The translations under genes and the position numbers were made by a program. A stretch of DNA of 42,563 nucleotides from positions 1 to 42,563 of the forward strand of contig JACRKH010000064.1 of assembly GCA_016235495.1 (NCBI GenBank), given 5' to 3'. Origin of the DNA: Candidatus Woesearchaeota archaeon (GTDB lineage: Archaea > Nanobdellota > Nanobdellia > SCGC-AAA011-G17 > GW2011-AR17). The notes beneath the pieces were generated by a model. The model saw only the letters and a program-made list of their open reading frames with translations. It was not told where the DNA came from and searched no databases. Of this stretch, positions 26,589-36,150 are shown piece after piece; the first letter of the stretch is position 1; every line of letters begins with the position of its first letter.

Positions 26589-26609
26589 AAAAACAAAAAA
26601 GAGAAATTG

Positions 26610-27035
26610 CTATAAAAAGTTTCCTATGTTCAAAAAGAAAAAAATACCCACAATTATTAATCCTAAACCAAAAATAAAGCCAAAAAAAGCATATATTTTT
26701 GCAGGCGTGCCAAGGATAAGAGCATTATGTATCCTATATTCTCCTCGCACCCAATACTGCCTAGAGAGAACCATGCACCAAATACCAGAAAATATCAAAA
26801 ACACTCCTAAGAATAAATAAACAAAGAAAAAGAGAATAAAAGAAAGCAATGCAAGCAATCCAAACAAAGAGAGTATTTTATTCAAAGAAGCAATATGCTC
26901 TTGTACTTCCTTAGTTTTTCTAGGTGCCTTCTTCAATCCCATCCAAGTGCTGTTCTTCAGAGACCAATAAGTCATTCCAAAAATAAAAGACAGTAAGAGA
27001 ATAAAACTAATGACAAACCAAAATACAAGAGACAT
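26610..27035 (-). CDS. Multi-pass membrane protein, unknown function
   Basis: Four hydrophobic segments: N-terminal SLVFWFVISFILLLSFIFGM, a pair at about 58-100 and a C-terminal one. A short basic loop (KKAPRKTKEVQE) follows the first helix. No family was recognised. The frame opens at 27044, but the TATA box (27059-27066) predicts transcription from about 27036, so the start is probably the fourth codon, ATG at 27035. It lies 21 nt upstream of FEN1, which has a possible promoter inside this gene's end. Confidence 0.68.
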   Translation of the reverse strand: MSLVFWFVISFILLLSFIFGMTYWSLKNSTWMGLKKAPRKTKEVQEHIASLNKILSLFGLLALLSFILFFFVYLFLGVFLIFSGIWCMVLSRQYWVRGEYRIHNALILGTPAKIYAFFGFIFGLGLIIVGIFFFLNIGNFL

Positions 27036-27115
27036 AGAAATCAAGAAGCAAAAGAACTATTTATAGCTTGCGAAAAGCAAGAAAATATATAAACTCTCAA
27101 AATCAAAAACTGAAA

Positions 27116-27766
27116 GTGGTGATAAAACAGATTTCTTTCAAGCATGGTTGGTGGTACTTCTATAGAATACACGAAGCAAAGACTGCAAGACTCACACAAA
27201 GCTACCCAGCACTGAAACAATACCTTTACAACATGTTCGAAAACTGCCCTCATGATTATTTTCAAGTCGAACCTAGATCTTCAAAACTGAGATTTAATCT
27301 CGCAAATATAAACCTAAAACACATTGACAAACATGAACTTGCTGAGCTCACAAAATTAGGTCTAAAAACAAACGCAGCAAGATATCAGTCAGCACACTCC
27401 AAAGTACAGATGTACATGCTGGAACAAGATGCAAACACTTTAGCTATAGAAATTCCTTTATGGTTGCACCACCATGAACTAGAAGCGTATGAAGATATAT
27501 TTAACTCAAAAAATCCTTTAACTGGCCATATTGATGCACTAAGAATAGAGAATAATAAGATTTGGATATGGGACTACAAACCAAATGCAAGAAAAGAAAA
27601 GTTCGCTTCAACACAAGTCTACTTCTATGCCTACATGCTTTCCAAGCGTACAGCCATTCCTATGGAACACTTTCGCTGTGGCTACTTTGATGACATAAAC
27701 ACTTATGCATTCAACCCAAATAGCTGCACAATTCCACAAATAGAGCAAGAAAAACTTATTAAGTAG
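27116..27766 (+). CDS. PD-(D/E)XK nuclease-like protein (Cas4/RecB type core)
   Basis: About 216 residues. Core motif: GHIDALR (Asp140), IWDYKP (Asp153, Lys155) and a following Gln (STQVYFYAYML, about 167), the D-(D/E)xK-Q order of RecB/Cas4-like nucleases. An upstream Glu (IEIPLWL) fits motif I. No iron-sulphur cysteine cluster is evident. The start was chosen as GTG at 27116: the TATA box (27086-27093) is inside the longer frame, and transcription is predicted from about 27116. An operon with the phosphoesterase gene 18 nt downstream is likely. The DNA substrate is unknown. Confidence 0.75.
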   Translation: MVIKQISFKHGWWYFYRIHEAKTARLTQSYPALKQYLYNMFENCPHDYFQVEPRSSKLRFNLANINLKHIDKHELAELTKLGLKTNAARYQSAHSKVQMYMLEQDANTLAIEIPLWLHHHELEAYEDIFNSKNPLTGHIDALRIENNKIWIWDYKPNARKEKFASTQVYFYAYMLSKRTAIPMEHFRCGYFDDINTYAFNPNSCTIPQIEQEKLIK

Positions 27767-27784
27767 AAAACCACAAAGAAGCCT

Positions 27785-28924
27785 ATGCAAAAGCTCAGTC
27801 TCATTTTCAGTGATACAGAATTTGGAGAAGGAGATAATACAGATGATTTCATTGAAGATGACTTGCTCAACAAAGAAATAGAAAAAAACTTCAAATTTCT
27901 TAATCAATATCCCACAGAGCTTATACTCAACGGAGACACTTTTGACTTTCTTAAAGCTCCCTACAAGGGTCACCATCCAAGGCACATTACAGAAACAATA
28001 TCTCTATGGAAATTAGAGAAAATTTACCAAGCACATCCAGGAATATTCAAAACATTAGGAAAATTTCTAAAAATAGACCCAAGATCCAAAATTATTTTCA
28101 TTCCTGGAAACCATGACTTTGATTTAGTTTTTCCAAAGGTACAGAAGAGGGTAAGAGAACTCATTACAGAAAAAAAACAATTCGGAAGAATTATTTTTGC
28201 AGGTTTTGAATACACTTCAGGACTAGTGCATATTGAACATGGTTCTCAGTTTGATATATTTTTCAAAGTAAATCCTGATAAAATTATTTACGATACAAAA
28301 AACCAAATCATTGGAGAGCCATTTCTCTTGACACCTTGGGGGTATAACGCAATTTACGAACACTACTTAGCAATAAAAGAAGAGTTTCCCCTATTAGAAC
28401 GCCTTGTCCCCAGAGCAAGAACCTTTGAACTCCTTCCCTTCAAACTAAAAAAGAGACTGCTTCTTGGAACTGCATTATACATGCTCAAATCATTTTTTAT
28501 AACACAATTTATACATAGAAAAGATCCAACATACAAATTTACACTCTTAGAGTTCAAAAAATATGTAACAAACTTTATCAAAGGAGAATACGAACTGCAC
28601 ATAGATAAGCGTGCAAAAAGAAAACTAAGAAAAAATAAATTTCAAGTAATTTCCTATGGCCATAATCATAAGGGATTCATTAGAAAACACAAAAAGAAAT
28701 GGATCTTAAATACTGCAAGCTGGAGAGATGAATATTATTTATCAGAAAGAGACCAAAAATACCATCCAAAAATAAAAAATTATGGTTTCATCATTCATGA
28801 TAAAGAAAAAATCAACCAAATCAGGCTTGTAGAAGTCAAGTCAAAACAGCGTTCTATATCTGTAAAAGAATTAAAAGATCTTGCAAGAAAAAAAATAGAT
28901 TTAGGGAGAAGAATACCCAAATAA
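27785..28924 (+). CDS. Calcineurin-like metallophosphoesterase
   Basis: 379 residues. Metal motifs: IFSDTEF (Asp10; the usual DxH is DTE), NGDTFDF (50-55), IPGNHDFD (near 105-112), IEHGSQFD (near 150) and YGHNHKG (near 295). This resembles the UDP-2,3-diacylglucosamine hydrolase-like branch, but that substrate is not expected in archaea, so it is left open. The C-terminus is basic. The 3' end overlaps polB by 24 nt on the opposite strand. Together with the nuclease before it, a nucleic-acid role is possible. Confidence 0.85.
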   Translation: MQKLSLIFSDTEFGEGDNTDDFIEDDLLNKEIEKNFKFLNQYPTELILNGDTFDFLKAPYKGHHPRHITETISLWKLEKIYQAHPGIFKTLGKFLKIDPRSKIIFIPGNHDFDLVFPKVQKRVRELITEKKQFGRIIFAGFEYTSGLVHIEHGSQFDIFFKVNPDKIIYDTKNQIIGEPFLLTPWGYNAIYEHYLAIKEEFPLLERLVPRARTFELLPFKLKKRLLLGTALYMLKSFFITQFIHRKDPTYKFTLLEFKKYVTNFIKGEYELHIDKRAKRKLRKNKFQVISYGHNHKGFIRKHKKKWILNTASWRDEYYLSERDQKYHPKIKNYGFIIHDKEKINQIRLVEVKSKQRSISVKELKDLARKKIDLGRRIPK

Positions 28925-31162
28925 AGATCTTTGTCCAGATAAAAGCTCATCAAACTTCAAATTCAAAAAAACAAGCACAGAATCTGCAATAGGCTTTAAT
29001 TGTTTCTGCACATAATGTTCATAATCAATCTTTCCCTTTACCAATTCTATCGGTTCTGCACCTTCAGTCGTATACACATAACGAACAACTTTCCCTTTAA
29101 AGCGTGGAAGTTTCCGAGCAGCCTTCACATGAGGAGGGGTAGTTTTCAGATAATCCTTCAAAGGTTTTCGCAATGCTTTCTTATACACCAGCAGAGAATC
29201 ATACTTCCCATCCTTCAACTCCTGCACAAAATGAGGAATAAAATCTTGCACCCTTTGACCAGCAAACACTCTCTTAAGCAGCTCTTCCTGAAACTTCTTT
29301 GCAACAGGAGTCCAATCTCCTCGCACAGCTTCCATGCCCACAACTTCCAACTTCCCTTTTACAATTCCAGCATAACGCTTTTTCGCACCTTTATCTACAC
29401 CTCGCAATTTTGGCATAATAAATTTTGTATACACTTTTTCAAACTCTAATTCTAGATGACTATCCACAAAATACTCGGCATGAATATAATCCTTCAACAT
29501 AATATTTATTTTATGCTGCAGCTCTTCACCTAACTTTTGCGCATCCTTTTTACCCCCAATAACAAACACCGAATCAGTATCAGAATAAATCACTTCATAT
29601 CCTTCCTCTCTTATCCATGCAGCGGTCTTCTTGATAAAAAATTGTGCAAAAGAGGTAATCGCATTCGCCATATCCAAACTATAAAATCTACAGAGAGGGG
29701 AGGCCATAACTCCAAAGAAGGAATTCATCAAAATTTTAATTGCATATCTCCCAACTTCATCCTTCTTTTGCTTATACTCTTCTCTTACTTTCATAAGTTC
29801 TTCAATAATTTCCGGCATAACTCCTGGCTTCTTCGCAAAACTTGCACCATTCGGAGCCTTGATTCCCTTCTTCCCAAAGGATAATGGATCAATATTAAAA
29901 GTTCTCATAAGAGAAGGATACAAAGATTTAAAATCAAAAACTAAAATATTCTCATACATCCCTGGCTTGGAATCCATGACATACCCGCCAGTAATAGATT
30001 CATCTTTTGCAGAGTGAGCAACAGAAGGAGCAACATAGCCTCTCGATCGCAGCTTTTTCAAATAAATAGAATCCAAAGAAGCGATGCTTCCTCGCACATC
30101 ATCAAGCATAAGTCCAGTAAGGAAAGACCTCCGCATATATAGAGAAAGCAAATCACTCTTCACAAGAATTCCTAAAACCAATACAGAATCTTTCATATTA
30201 TAATCAATCAATTTCTGTGTCTGCTTCGCATACATCTCCTCAATCTCTTCACCCTTGCTCACAAATTGAACATGCTTTTTCTCTTGCAGATAATATTGCG
30301 CCGCTGTTTCCAGCTTGTAATCATCTAACTTCACCGCATCCTTCACCCAGGAAAGCAAATCAACAACCTGTCTTCCCTCTGCAATCACTCGAGAGCGTTC
30401 AAAGTAACCCTCTTTAATCATTATTTTACTTACTTCAGCAATTCTACCTAAAACAAAAGCTACTTCCAGCTTCTGGCAGCGCTTCTTAATCACATGCAAA
30501 TCAAACTCAATCACATGCCATCCCATAATAATATCTGGGTCAAGCTCTTGTACTAAAGAAAAAAACCTCTCCAGCATATCTTTTTCTGTAGAGAAAGACT
30601 CTGCAGACTTCCACTTCTTCTCAGAAACAATCAATACTTTCTTATACTCTCCGCAGACCAAAGAAATACAATAAATACTTTTTGCCTGCATATCTGTCTC
30701 AATATCAATAGCCAAAGTTTTCAAAGGGACAGAAACCAAAGCAGAATGAATTTCAGGATTTTTATACACCTTCACATCATTTTGATATTCATACTCACCA
30801 CTAATCTCAACACCGCCTTGAATATTTTTATCAATCAAAAACCTTCTCGGAAAAAGAATATCAGCTTCATAGGTTTTAATGCCCTCACCCTCAAATATTT
30901 TTCTTAATTTTGCAACATCAGCAGGGATATCTACCAAAACTTTCACCATCTTCTCATCAGAGAAATTCTTCAGAGCACTTTCTTCAAATCGAAAATCCTC
31001 AACCCGGGAAGCCTCATCCATATCCTTTTCTCGAATAAAAAAATAAGGCTCATAAGCATGCAGACTGAGAAAGGCCTCTCCCTCTTCAGAACGCCCATAC
31101 AAACACACATACGGCATGCCATGCATAACCCTGTATCCGCTATCAACAATAAAACCTTTCAC
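28901..31162 (-). CDS. polB: Family B DNA polymerase
   Basis: 753 residues with proofreading and polymerase domains. Exo I is LAIDIETDM, Exo II GWHVIEFDLHV (His where Asn is usual), Exo III YNMKDSVLV. Polymerase motif A is DFKSLYPSLMRTFNIDP, motif B KILMNSFFGVMAS, motif C YSDTDSVFV. The Exo II phrasing recalls bacterial Pol II. The C-terminus GQRSLFGYSS looks like a PCNA-binding motif. TATA box: complement of about 31186-31194. No inteins are seen at the known PolB sites. Confidence 0.97.
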   Translation of the reverse strand: MKGFIVDSGYRVMHGMPYVCLYGRSEEGEAFLSLHAYEPYFFIREKDMDEASRVEDFRFEESALKNFSDEKMVKVLVDIPADVAKLRKIFEGEGIKTYEADILFPRRFLIDKNIQGGVEISGEYEYQNDVKVYKNPEIHSALVSVPLKTLAIDIETDMQAKSIYCISLVCGEYKKVLIVSEKKWKSAESFSTEKDMLERFFSLVQELDPDIIMGWHVIEFDLHVIKKRCQKLEVAFVLGRIAEVSKIMIKEGYFERSRVIAEGRQVVDLLSWVKDAVKLDDYKLETAAQYYLQEKKHVQFVSKGEEIEEMYAKQTQKLIDYNMKDSVLVLGILVKSDLLSLYMRRSFLTGLMLDDVRGSIASLDSIYLKKLRSRGYVAPSVAHSAKDESITGGYVMDSKPGMYENILVFDFKSLYPSLMRTFNIDPLSFGKKGIKAPNGASFAKKPGVMPEIIEELMKVREEYKQKKDEVGRYAIKILMNSFFGVMASPLCRFYSLDMANAITSFAQFFIKKTAAWIREEGYEVIYSDTDSVFVIGGKKDAQKLGEELQHKINIMLKDYIHAEYFVDSHLELEFEKVYTKFIMPKLRGVDKGAKKRYAGIVKGKLEVVGMEAVRGDWTPVAKKFQEELLKRVFAGQRVQDFIPHFVQELKDGKYDSLLVYKKALRKPLKDYLKTTPPHVKAARKLPRFKGKVVRYVYTTEGAEPIELVKGKIDYEHYVQKQLKPIADSVLVFLNLKFDELLSGQRSLFGYSSP

Positions 31163-31200
31163 AAGAAGAAAAAGTTATCTAGAACATATAAAGCTTTTCT

Positions 31201-33708
31201 CTACCCTAAATAATTCGTCCTTGCATGAATTTCAGCGCCTCGTGCAATGCGGATATAGCTCTCTTCAATCTCTTCATACCTTTTCATATCCTCACTTCGC
31301 ACAGAGCCGCGAACTTTCGCAAGCGCCTCAAGAAAATGCTCCATACGCACTTCAGTTGCTTTGATATTCTCACGCAGTGCAAGCATTGCAGCCTCACGGC
31401 AGACTCCTTCAATATCACTGCCTACATAATTCACAGTCTTCTCAACAAGCTGTTTCAGAACAATATCTTTCGCAAGAGGCATATTCCTCATATGCAGTTC
31501 AAATATTTCTTTTCGTGACTGCTCATCGGGCAAAGGAGTCAATAAAATCCTGTCAAATCGCCCAGGTCTCAACAAAGCAGGATCAAGAATATCAGGTCTG
31601 TTCGTTGCAGCAATAACGACAACTCCATGCAATTCTTCTAGTCCATCTATTTCAGTAAGCAAAGTATTCACCACTCGCTCAGTCACATTATTGCCAGCCT
31701 GCATTCCTCGCCTTGGAGCAAGTGCATCAATCTCATCAAAGAAAATAACAGTAGGAGCAACTTGTCTTGCCTTCTTAAATATTTCTCGAACAGCTTTTTC
31801 ACTTTCACCTACCCACATATTCAGCAGCTCAGGCCCTTTCACCAAAATAAAATTCGCCTCGGATTCATGTGCCACAGCTTTTGCAAGTAAAGTCTTCCCG
31901 CAGCCAGGCGGGCCATACATAAGAACTCCTCGTGGAGCCCTGATGCCCATCTGTTTAAACTTCTCAGCATAAAGCAAAGGCCATTCTACTGCTTCCTTCA
32001 ATTCCATCTTAATGCTTTGCAGACCGCCAATATCATCCCACCTTACATTAGGAATTTCCACCATAACTTCCCGCATTCCGGATGGAGCAACCACTTTCAT
32101 TGCTTCATTAAAATCTTCCTCAGTTATTAACAACTGATCCAAAACTTCTTTTGGTATAGGCTGATTTTCTTTCAAATTAATATCAGGAAGTATTCTTCGT
32201 ATAACATGAATAGCAGCTTCTTTACACAATGCAGCAAGATCCGCCCCTACAAAGCCATGGGTCTTTGCAGCATACTCGCTCAGCATCCCTTCTAAAAGAA
32301 CAGCTTTGACTTTATCTTTATTTTCTTCAGACAGAGCAGCAAGAACTGCATCATTCTCTGCATTGTTATGCTTCAATTCAGCAAGCAAATCCTTCAGCAC
32401 TTTCAATCGCACTTTCAAAGACTGCCCATCAGCCTCTTCATCCTTCTTTGCATTCTTCATTGCATCGCTTAACTTTCGTATTCCTCTTTCCACATAAGCC
32501 CTCTTCACTCCTGGCATGAGAGGCATATTTCTCGTATGAATCTTTAAAATATTCAACCTTCCTTCTTTAGAAGGTGGAGCAATAGTAATCTCCCTGTCAA
32601 ACCTTCCTGGGCGGCGAAGTGCAGGATCAACAGCATTAGGTCTGTTTGTTGCAGCAATGACAATAACTTTTCCTCTTTCCTGCATCCCATCCATGGTCGC
32701 TAATAACTGTGCAACCATTCTCTTTTCTACTTCACCATAACTATCTTCTCTCTTGGAAGCAATCGCATCAATCTCATCAATGAACAAAATACTTGGTGCT
32801 TTCTTTTCAGCCTCCTCAAACTTTTCTCTTATTTTCTTTTCTGCCTCGCCTACAAACTTGGAAACAACCTCAGGGCCATTAATCAAAAGAAAACTTGCAT
32901 CGGATTCATTTGCCACAGCCTTTGCCAAAAGTGTTTTTCCACAGCCAGGAGGTCCATGCAAAAGAATCCCCTTAGGAGGTTCAATGCCTAATCGTTCAAA
33001 GAGTTCAGGATGCTTCAATGGGAGCTCCACCATTTCTCGCACTTTTTTAATTTCATCAGTCAATCCACCAATATCTTCATAAGTAACATAAGGAACTTTC
33101 TCTTCCAACACTTCAACAGCCTTAGAATTAAATTTGAGATCAGTATTCTCAGTAATAATCACAGCATTTTTAGGAAAACCATCCGCAACCACAAATCGTA
33201 ACCCGGAAATACCAAAACCACCCATGAAATCATCTTCAAACATTTGAAACACATCTTCAAAGAAAGGATTATCAGTCATTGCAGTTCTTCTTCTTCGCGT
33301 GCCGCCCAAAGCAATAATATCACCCTTCACCACTGCTCTTCCTAACAATCCGCGCTTGAACATATTTGGATCAACCTTAATAGTAACCCCTCTTTGTGCA
33401 GGTGCAATCGTCACAGTTTTTGCTTCCTTCACTAAAGCCTTTCTTACCTTGACAACTTCACCAATACCAGTCTTTGCATTCCTTCGTACAATCCCATCCA
33501 TGCGAATCACAGTCTGCCCAATATCAGTAGGATATGCTCTATCAACAATGCCAACAGTAATTCTTCCCCCCTCTATCTCAACAATATCTCCTACACGAAC
33601 ACCAATCTCTCGCATAGTTTCTGTATCAATTCGTACAATACCTTTGTAAGCCTCTTCCTGAAGGGCTTCCATCACTTTCAAATTGACTTCTTGCATTGTA
33701 TTTTCCAT
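31201..33708 (-). CDS. cdc48: CDC48/p97-type AAA+ ATPase with D1 insertion
   Basis: 835 residues (usual about 740). N-terminal double-psi-barrel domain, then two AAA modules: D1 Walker A GPPGCGKT (252-259) with [10 protein letters not shown], and D2 Walker A GPPGCGKT with [10 protein letters not shown]. It unfolds proteins for degradation and remodelling. An extra helical segment of about 75 residues (from [18 protein letters not shown] to the [17 protein letters not shown] region) sits in the D1 small subdomain. The N domain also ends in a Phe/Asp-rich linker ([18 protein letters not shown]). A TATA-like box (about 33719-33727) suggests the fifth codon (33696) as an alternative start. Confidence 0.95.
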   Translation of the reverse strand: MENTMQEVNLKVMEALQEEAYKGIVRIDTETMREIGVRVGDIVEIEGGRITVGIVDRAYPTDIGQTVIRMDGIVRRNAKTGIGEVVKVRKALVKEAKTVTIAPAQRGVTIKVDPNMFKRGLLGRAVVKGDIIALGGTRRRRTAMTDNPFFEDVFQMFEDDFMGGFGISGLRFVVADGFPKNAVIITENTDLKFNSKAVEVLEEKVPYVTYEDIGGLTDEIKKVREMVELPLKHPELFERLGIEPPKGILLHGPPGCGKTLLAKAVANESDASFLLINGPEVVSKFVGEAEKKIREKFEEAEKKAPSILFIDEIDAIASKREDSYGEVEKRMVAQLLATMDGMQERGKVIVIAATNRPNAVDPALRRPGRFDREITIAPPSKEGRLNILKIHTRNMPLMPGVKRAYVERGIRKLSDAMKNAKKDEEADGQSLKVRLKVLKDLLAELKHNNAENDAVLAALSEENKDKVKAVLLEGMLSEYAAKTHGFVGADLAALCKEAAIHVIRRILPDINLKENQPIPKEVLDQLLITEEDFNEAMKVVAPSGMREVMVEIPNVRWDDIGGLQSIKMELKEAVEWPLLYAEKFKQMGIRAPRGVLMYGPPGCGKTLLAKAVAHESEANFILVKGPELLNMWVGESEKAVREIFKKARQVAPTVIFFDEIDALAPRRGMQAGNNVTERVVNTLLTEIDGLEELHGVVVIAATNRPDILDPALLRPGRFDRILLTPLPDEQSRKEIFELHMRNMPLAKDIVLKQLVEKTVNYVGSDIEGVCREAAMLALRENIKATEVRMEHFLEALAKVRGSVRSEDMKRYEEIEESYIRIARGAEIHARTNYLG

Positions 33709-33719
33709 CCTTGCTTTTC

Positions 33720-34067
33720 TTAATAAATCTTCCGCACCCTGCTAAAGCTGATGATGACCCTTCCTGGTTCATCAATATGTATTTGCACTATTTTTTCTGC
33801 ATCCTGCAGTTCTTGAAAATGCACAATTTCCTTTGGGATGCTGATAATCCATGAATTCCCCACTTCTCTCATCTTCACATGAAAACTGCGTTCTCGTAAA
33901 TGCTGGTAGGCTTTAAAATTTTCTAAATCCCCAGGGTGAAACCACTGCTGGTTGCAATGCAGGCAGTGCCAGCTTCGTATGGGAAAACCCTCCTTGTGAA
34001 CGAGGGATTTATGCGTTGCTTTCCTGCAGTGCTCACAGAGCAGCTCTGCTTCATAGATATCTTTCAT
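33720..34067 (-). CDS. Zinc-ribbon plus AbrB/SpoVT-like protein
   Basis: About 115 residues from ATG 34067. The open frame begins 8 codons earlier, but the TATA box (TTTATATA complement, about 34097-34104) predicts transcription near 34075. A zinc ribbon (CEHC ... CLHC) makes up the first 45 residues. A basic region follows, then MREVGNSWIISIPKEIV, typical of the SpoVT/AbrB swapped-hairpin DNA-binding fold. It is probably a transcription regulator. It lies 12 nt upstream of cdc48, so it may be co-transcribed with it. Confidence 0.78.
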   Translation of the reverse strand: MKDIYEAELLCEHCRKATHKSLVHKEGFPIRSWHCLHCNQQWFHPGDLENFKAYQHLRERSFHVKMREVGNSWIISIPKEIVHFQELQDAEKIVQIHIDEPGRVIISFSRVRKIY

Positions 34068-34146
34068 AGTATATCTTTTATGTATATACATAGAGGTATA
34101 TAAACTTTATGGATAAAGCCCCTAAAAAAGCAAACTAAGGATTTCC

Positions 34147-34183
34147 GCAAATCTTTCGGTTTTTCTCAAGAAATCTTTTTATT
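34147..34183 (+). promoter_or_regulatory. Promoter of 34206 gene, dyad element in inverse orientation
   Basis: GCAAATCTTTC (34147-34157) is the reverse complement of the dyad with one mismatch. Its centre is 27 bp from the TATA-like TTTTTATT (34176-34183), which is 26 bp before the start. The stretch CGGTTTTT then CTTTTTA also matches the PIN-gene promoter at 5127-5152. Confidence 0.5.
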
Positions 34184-34205
34184 GAGAACAAACAAAAAAA
34201 GTAAA

Positions 34206-34631
34206 ATGTTTGCAAAAGAATTACAACATTTAGAGAATATCTTTAAAAATTTTAACTTGTTCATATCAAGAAACAATAATGCTATGGAACTATTATTTCT
34301 CATGATATACTCTTTAGAACAAATGCTATTAGTTTATTTTACATTAAACGCACATAACCACATTGAATATATCATTTCAATCTTTGTAATAATATTCTTC
34401 CTCACATTTGCCTTACAAAAACTCTGTTTAGAAATCAGAACCAAATCCACAGAGAAACTCCTGAATAAAAGCAAAATGGAAAAAAGTCTCATCCAAAATG
34501 ATGCAGAAATTTTGCATAATAAAAACAGAGAACTTAGCCAAGAACTAGAAGAAATGTATGAAAGATACGAAGAAATAACAAAAAGTTTAAATAAACGGAG
34601 CCCTTCAAAAAAAGGAAGAGTGAACGAATGA
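34206..34631 (+). CDS. Membrane protein with coiled-coil tail
   Basis: About 141 residues from ATG 34206 (leaderless; an upstream in-frame TTG at 34182 is part of the TATA region). Two hydrophobic segments (AMELLFLMIYSLEQMLLVYF and IISIFVIIFFLTFALQKL) are followed by a long charged coiled coil ending KKGRVNE. No family was recognised. Its stop codon overlaps the start of the next small gene (ATGA), so both are probably one unit. Confidence 0.65.
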   Translation: MFAKELQHLENIFKNFNLFISRNNNAMELLFLMIYSLEQMLLVYFTLNAHNHIEYIISIFVIIFFLTFALQKLCLEIRTKSTEKLLNKSKMEKSLIQNDAEILHNKNRELSQELEEMYERYEEITKSLNKRSPSKKGRVNE

Positions 34632-34756
34632 AAGCTACAAAAATTTCTAAAAGATTCAATTTAATGAGAAAGGAAAATGCAAGAATAATGAAAAGGATCA
34701 ATGAAAGAAGTAAAAATATAGATAAAAATTTCGAAGAAATAATAAGCCTGCTTTAA
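34628..34756 (+). CDS. 42-residue basic helical peptide
   Basis: ATG 34628 overlaps the stop of the gene before it. Product MKATKISKRFNLMRKENARI, continuing with basic and acidic residues to end EEIISLL. It is a single amphipathic helix with no family recognised. It is supported by the 4-nt overlap (translational coupling) and a clean stop. The next 200 bp (34757-34954) hold AT-rich spacer with two TATA-like boxes but no other gene. Confidence 0.5.
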   Translation: MKATKISKRFNLMRKENARIMKRINERSKNIDKNFEEIISLL

Positions 34757-34954
34757 ATTCTAATTGAACAAAATATTGTTACCTTAGTGAATGATGTTTC
34801 TTTTTTGCAATAGTAATATCAGTAGTTGGGATTTGTCTTGCGAAGGCATAAAAGAAAGAAACTTATATCATTTATAAATTCTGCGCAGACCTGCCAGCTG
34901 TCCAACAAAAATTCTAACACAACACTTATAAAGTACCATACTCTATAAACACTA

Positions 34955-35215
34955 ATGGTAAAGAAAATAAAAAAGAATGAAGGTCGTATCTATTCCATCA
35001 TAGGACTCATCTGTGGAATCATTGGTCTAATTGTCGCCCCAGTAATTTTTGGTCCTGTAGCATTAATACTTGGACTCATAGCAAGAAAGAAAGGAGATAA
35101 AAAATTTGGACTCTGGGTGGCAATCCTTGGAGGCTTAGATATAGTCTTATCAATAATAATTTTCATATACCTTCTCAGTATTCTTCCTAGCTACCTAAGC
35201 ACAGCACCTGCTTAA
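34955..35215 (+). CDS. Small two-helix membrane protein
   Basis: 86 residues. A short basic start (VKKIKKNEGR) precedes two membrane helices (IIGLICGIIGLIVAPVIF and VAILGGLDIVLSIIIFIYLL) separated by IARKKGDKKFG. The glycine-rich first helix resembles DUF4190-type proteins; function unknown. The start is 26 bp after the TATA box (CTTATAAA, 34925-34932). Confidence 0.72.
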   Translation: MVKKIKKNEGRIYSIIGLICGIIGLIVAPVIFGPVALILGLIARKKGDKKFGLWVAILGGLDIVLSIIIFIYLLSILPSYLSTAPA

Positions 35216-35225
35216 TTTTTTCTTT

Positions 35226-35483
35226 TTAATGAAATAATTTTGCAAGGCCATAGCCCAACCCATAACCCAGAATTATTTCAGCACCATTCGATAAAACATA
35301 AAAACTATATCCAACATTATCAGAACGGGGTGGAGACTCGCCAAATACATCTATCCCAGTTTCCACAATAAGAATACCAGCTAAAGTCTTCAAAGCAACA
35401 CCCAAATCCATATGATGCCCTTTCCCTGTCATATAACCAGCATACACGCCAGCACTGATATTAACCAAATCACTGATTTCCAT
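35226..35483 (-). CDS. Small membrane protein, unknown function
   Basis: About 85 residues from ATG 35483. The frame extends upstream to 35516, but the TATA box (about 35504-35514) lies inside that extension and predicts transcription near 35483. Weakly hydrophobic segments (LVNISAGVYAGYMTG, LKTLAGILIVETGID, AEIILGYGLGYGLAK) suggest a small helical membrane protein. No family was recognised. It is divergent from the RadB-like gene. Confidence 0.62.
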   Translation of the reverse strand: MEISDLVNISAGVYAGYMTGKGHHMDLGVALKTLAGILIVETGIDVFGESPPRSDNVGYSFYVLSNGAEIILGYGLGYGLAKLFH

Positions 35484-35522
35484 AAAAAAAAGAATAAACT
35501 CCCAATATATAAACATTACCCT

Positions 35523-35559
35523 GAAAATCCTTCAACAAAAACACAAGAAAATTAATAAA
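35523..35559 (+). promoter_or_regulatory. Promoter of the RadB-like gene with dyad variant
   Basis: GAAAATCCTTC (35523-35533), identical to the copy before the TRAM gene, is centred 27 bp from the TATA box TTAATAAA (35552-35559), itself 22-26 bp before the start codon. Confidence 0.5.
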
Positions 35560-35577
35560 GCAAAAGACTGCAAAACA

Positions 35578-36150
35578 ATGATGCTCAAGAATCTAAACTT
35601 CCCTAATGGAATCACGCTCATCTACGGCCCTCCTGCATCAGGGAAAAGCACGCTTTGTTTTCAAATCACTGCCAACAATCCCGGCAAGATTATTTTTATA
35701 GACACAGAAAACTCCTGCAACATAGAGCGTATACAACAGATCAACCCCTTAACCAACTTAAACAATATTATCATTATCGAAGCAAAAAGATATTCCGAAC
35801 AGTGCACAGCAGTAAAAAACATTGCAAGTATGAAAAATATTTCTTTAGTAATCATTGATTCTTTTACGGTCCACTACAGAAAAAAAAACTCAGCAGAAAA
35901 AAAACTTTTCATCAACAAATCATTTAGAAAAATGTTATATCAACTAAAAGGCTTAAAGATCCCAGTCATTATAACCTCACAAATCTACTCTGATTTCAAA
36001 AAAGACTTCCATCCCATTGCAGAAAATATTTTAGAAAAATTCTCTCAATACACACTCAGACTAGACAATAATAAACAAAGAATAATATACATCGAACAGC
36101 TCAAACTAGAAATCCCATTTATAATCACAGAAAAAGGCCTCAGCACCTAA
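35578..36150 (+). CDS. RadB-like RecA-family ATPase
   Basis: 190 residues. Walker A GPPASGKST (17-25), a KIIFIDTENS strand, Walker B ISLVIIDSFTVHYR, and a QIYSD-containing L2-like region. Size and order match RadB, the short RecA/Rad51 paralogue that assists RadA. A KaiC-like single-domain ATPase is an alternative. Two ATG codons are adjacent (35578, 35581); the second best fits leaderless initiation. The last 4 nt overlap topA on the other strand. Confidence 0.8.
   Translation: MMLKNLNFPNGITLIYGPPASGKSTLCFQITANNPGKIIFIDTENSCNIERIQQINPLTNLNNIIIIEAKRYSEQCTAVKNIASMKNISLVIIDSFTVHYRKKNSAEKKLFINKSFRKMLYQLKGLKIPVIITSQIYSDFKKDFHPIAENILEKFSQYTLRLDNNKQRIIYIEQLKLEIPFIITEKGLST

Noticed and set aside
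27068-27115. TTG start for the PD-(D/E)XK protein
   Set aside because: The TATA box lies inside this extension.
34182-34205. TTG start for the membrane/coiled-coil gene
   Set aside because: It overlaps the TATA region; ATG 34206 is at the correct distance.
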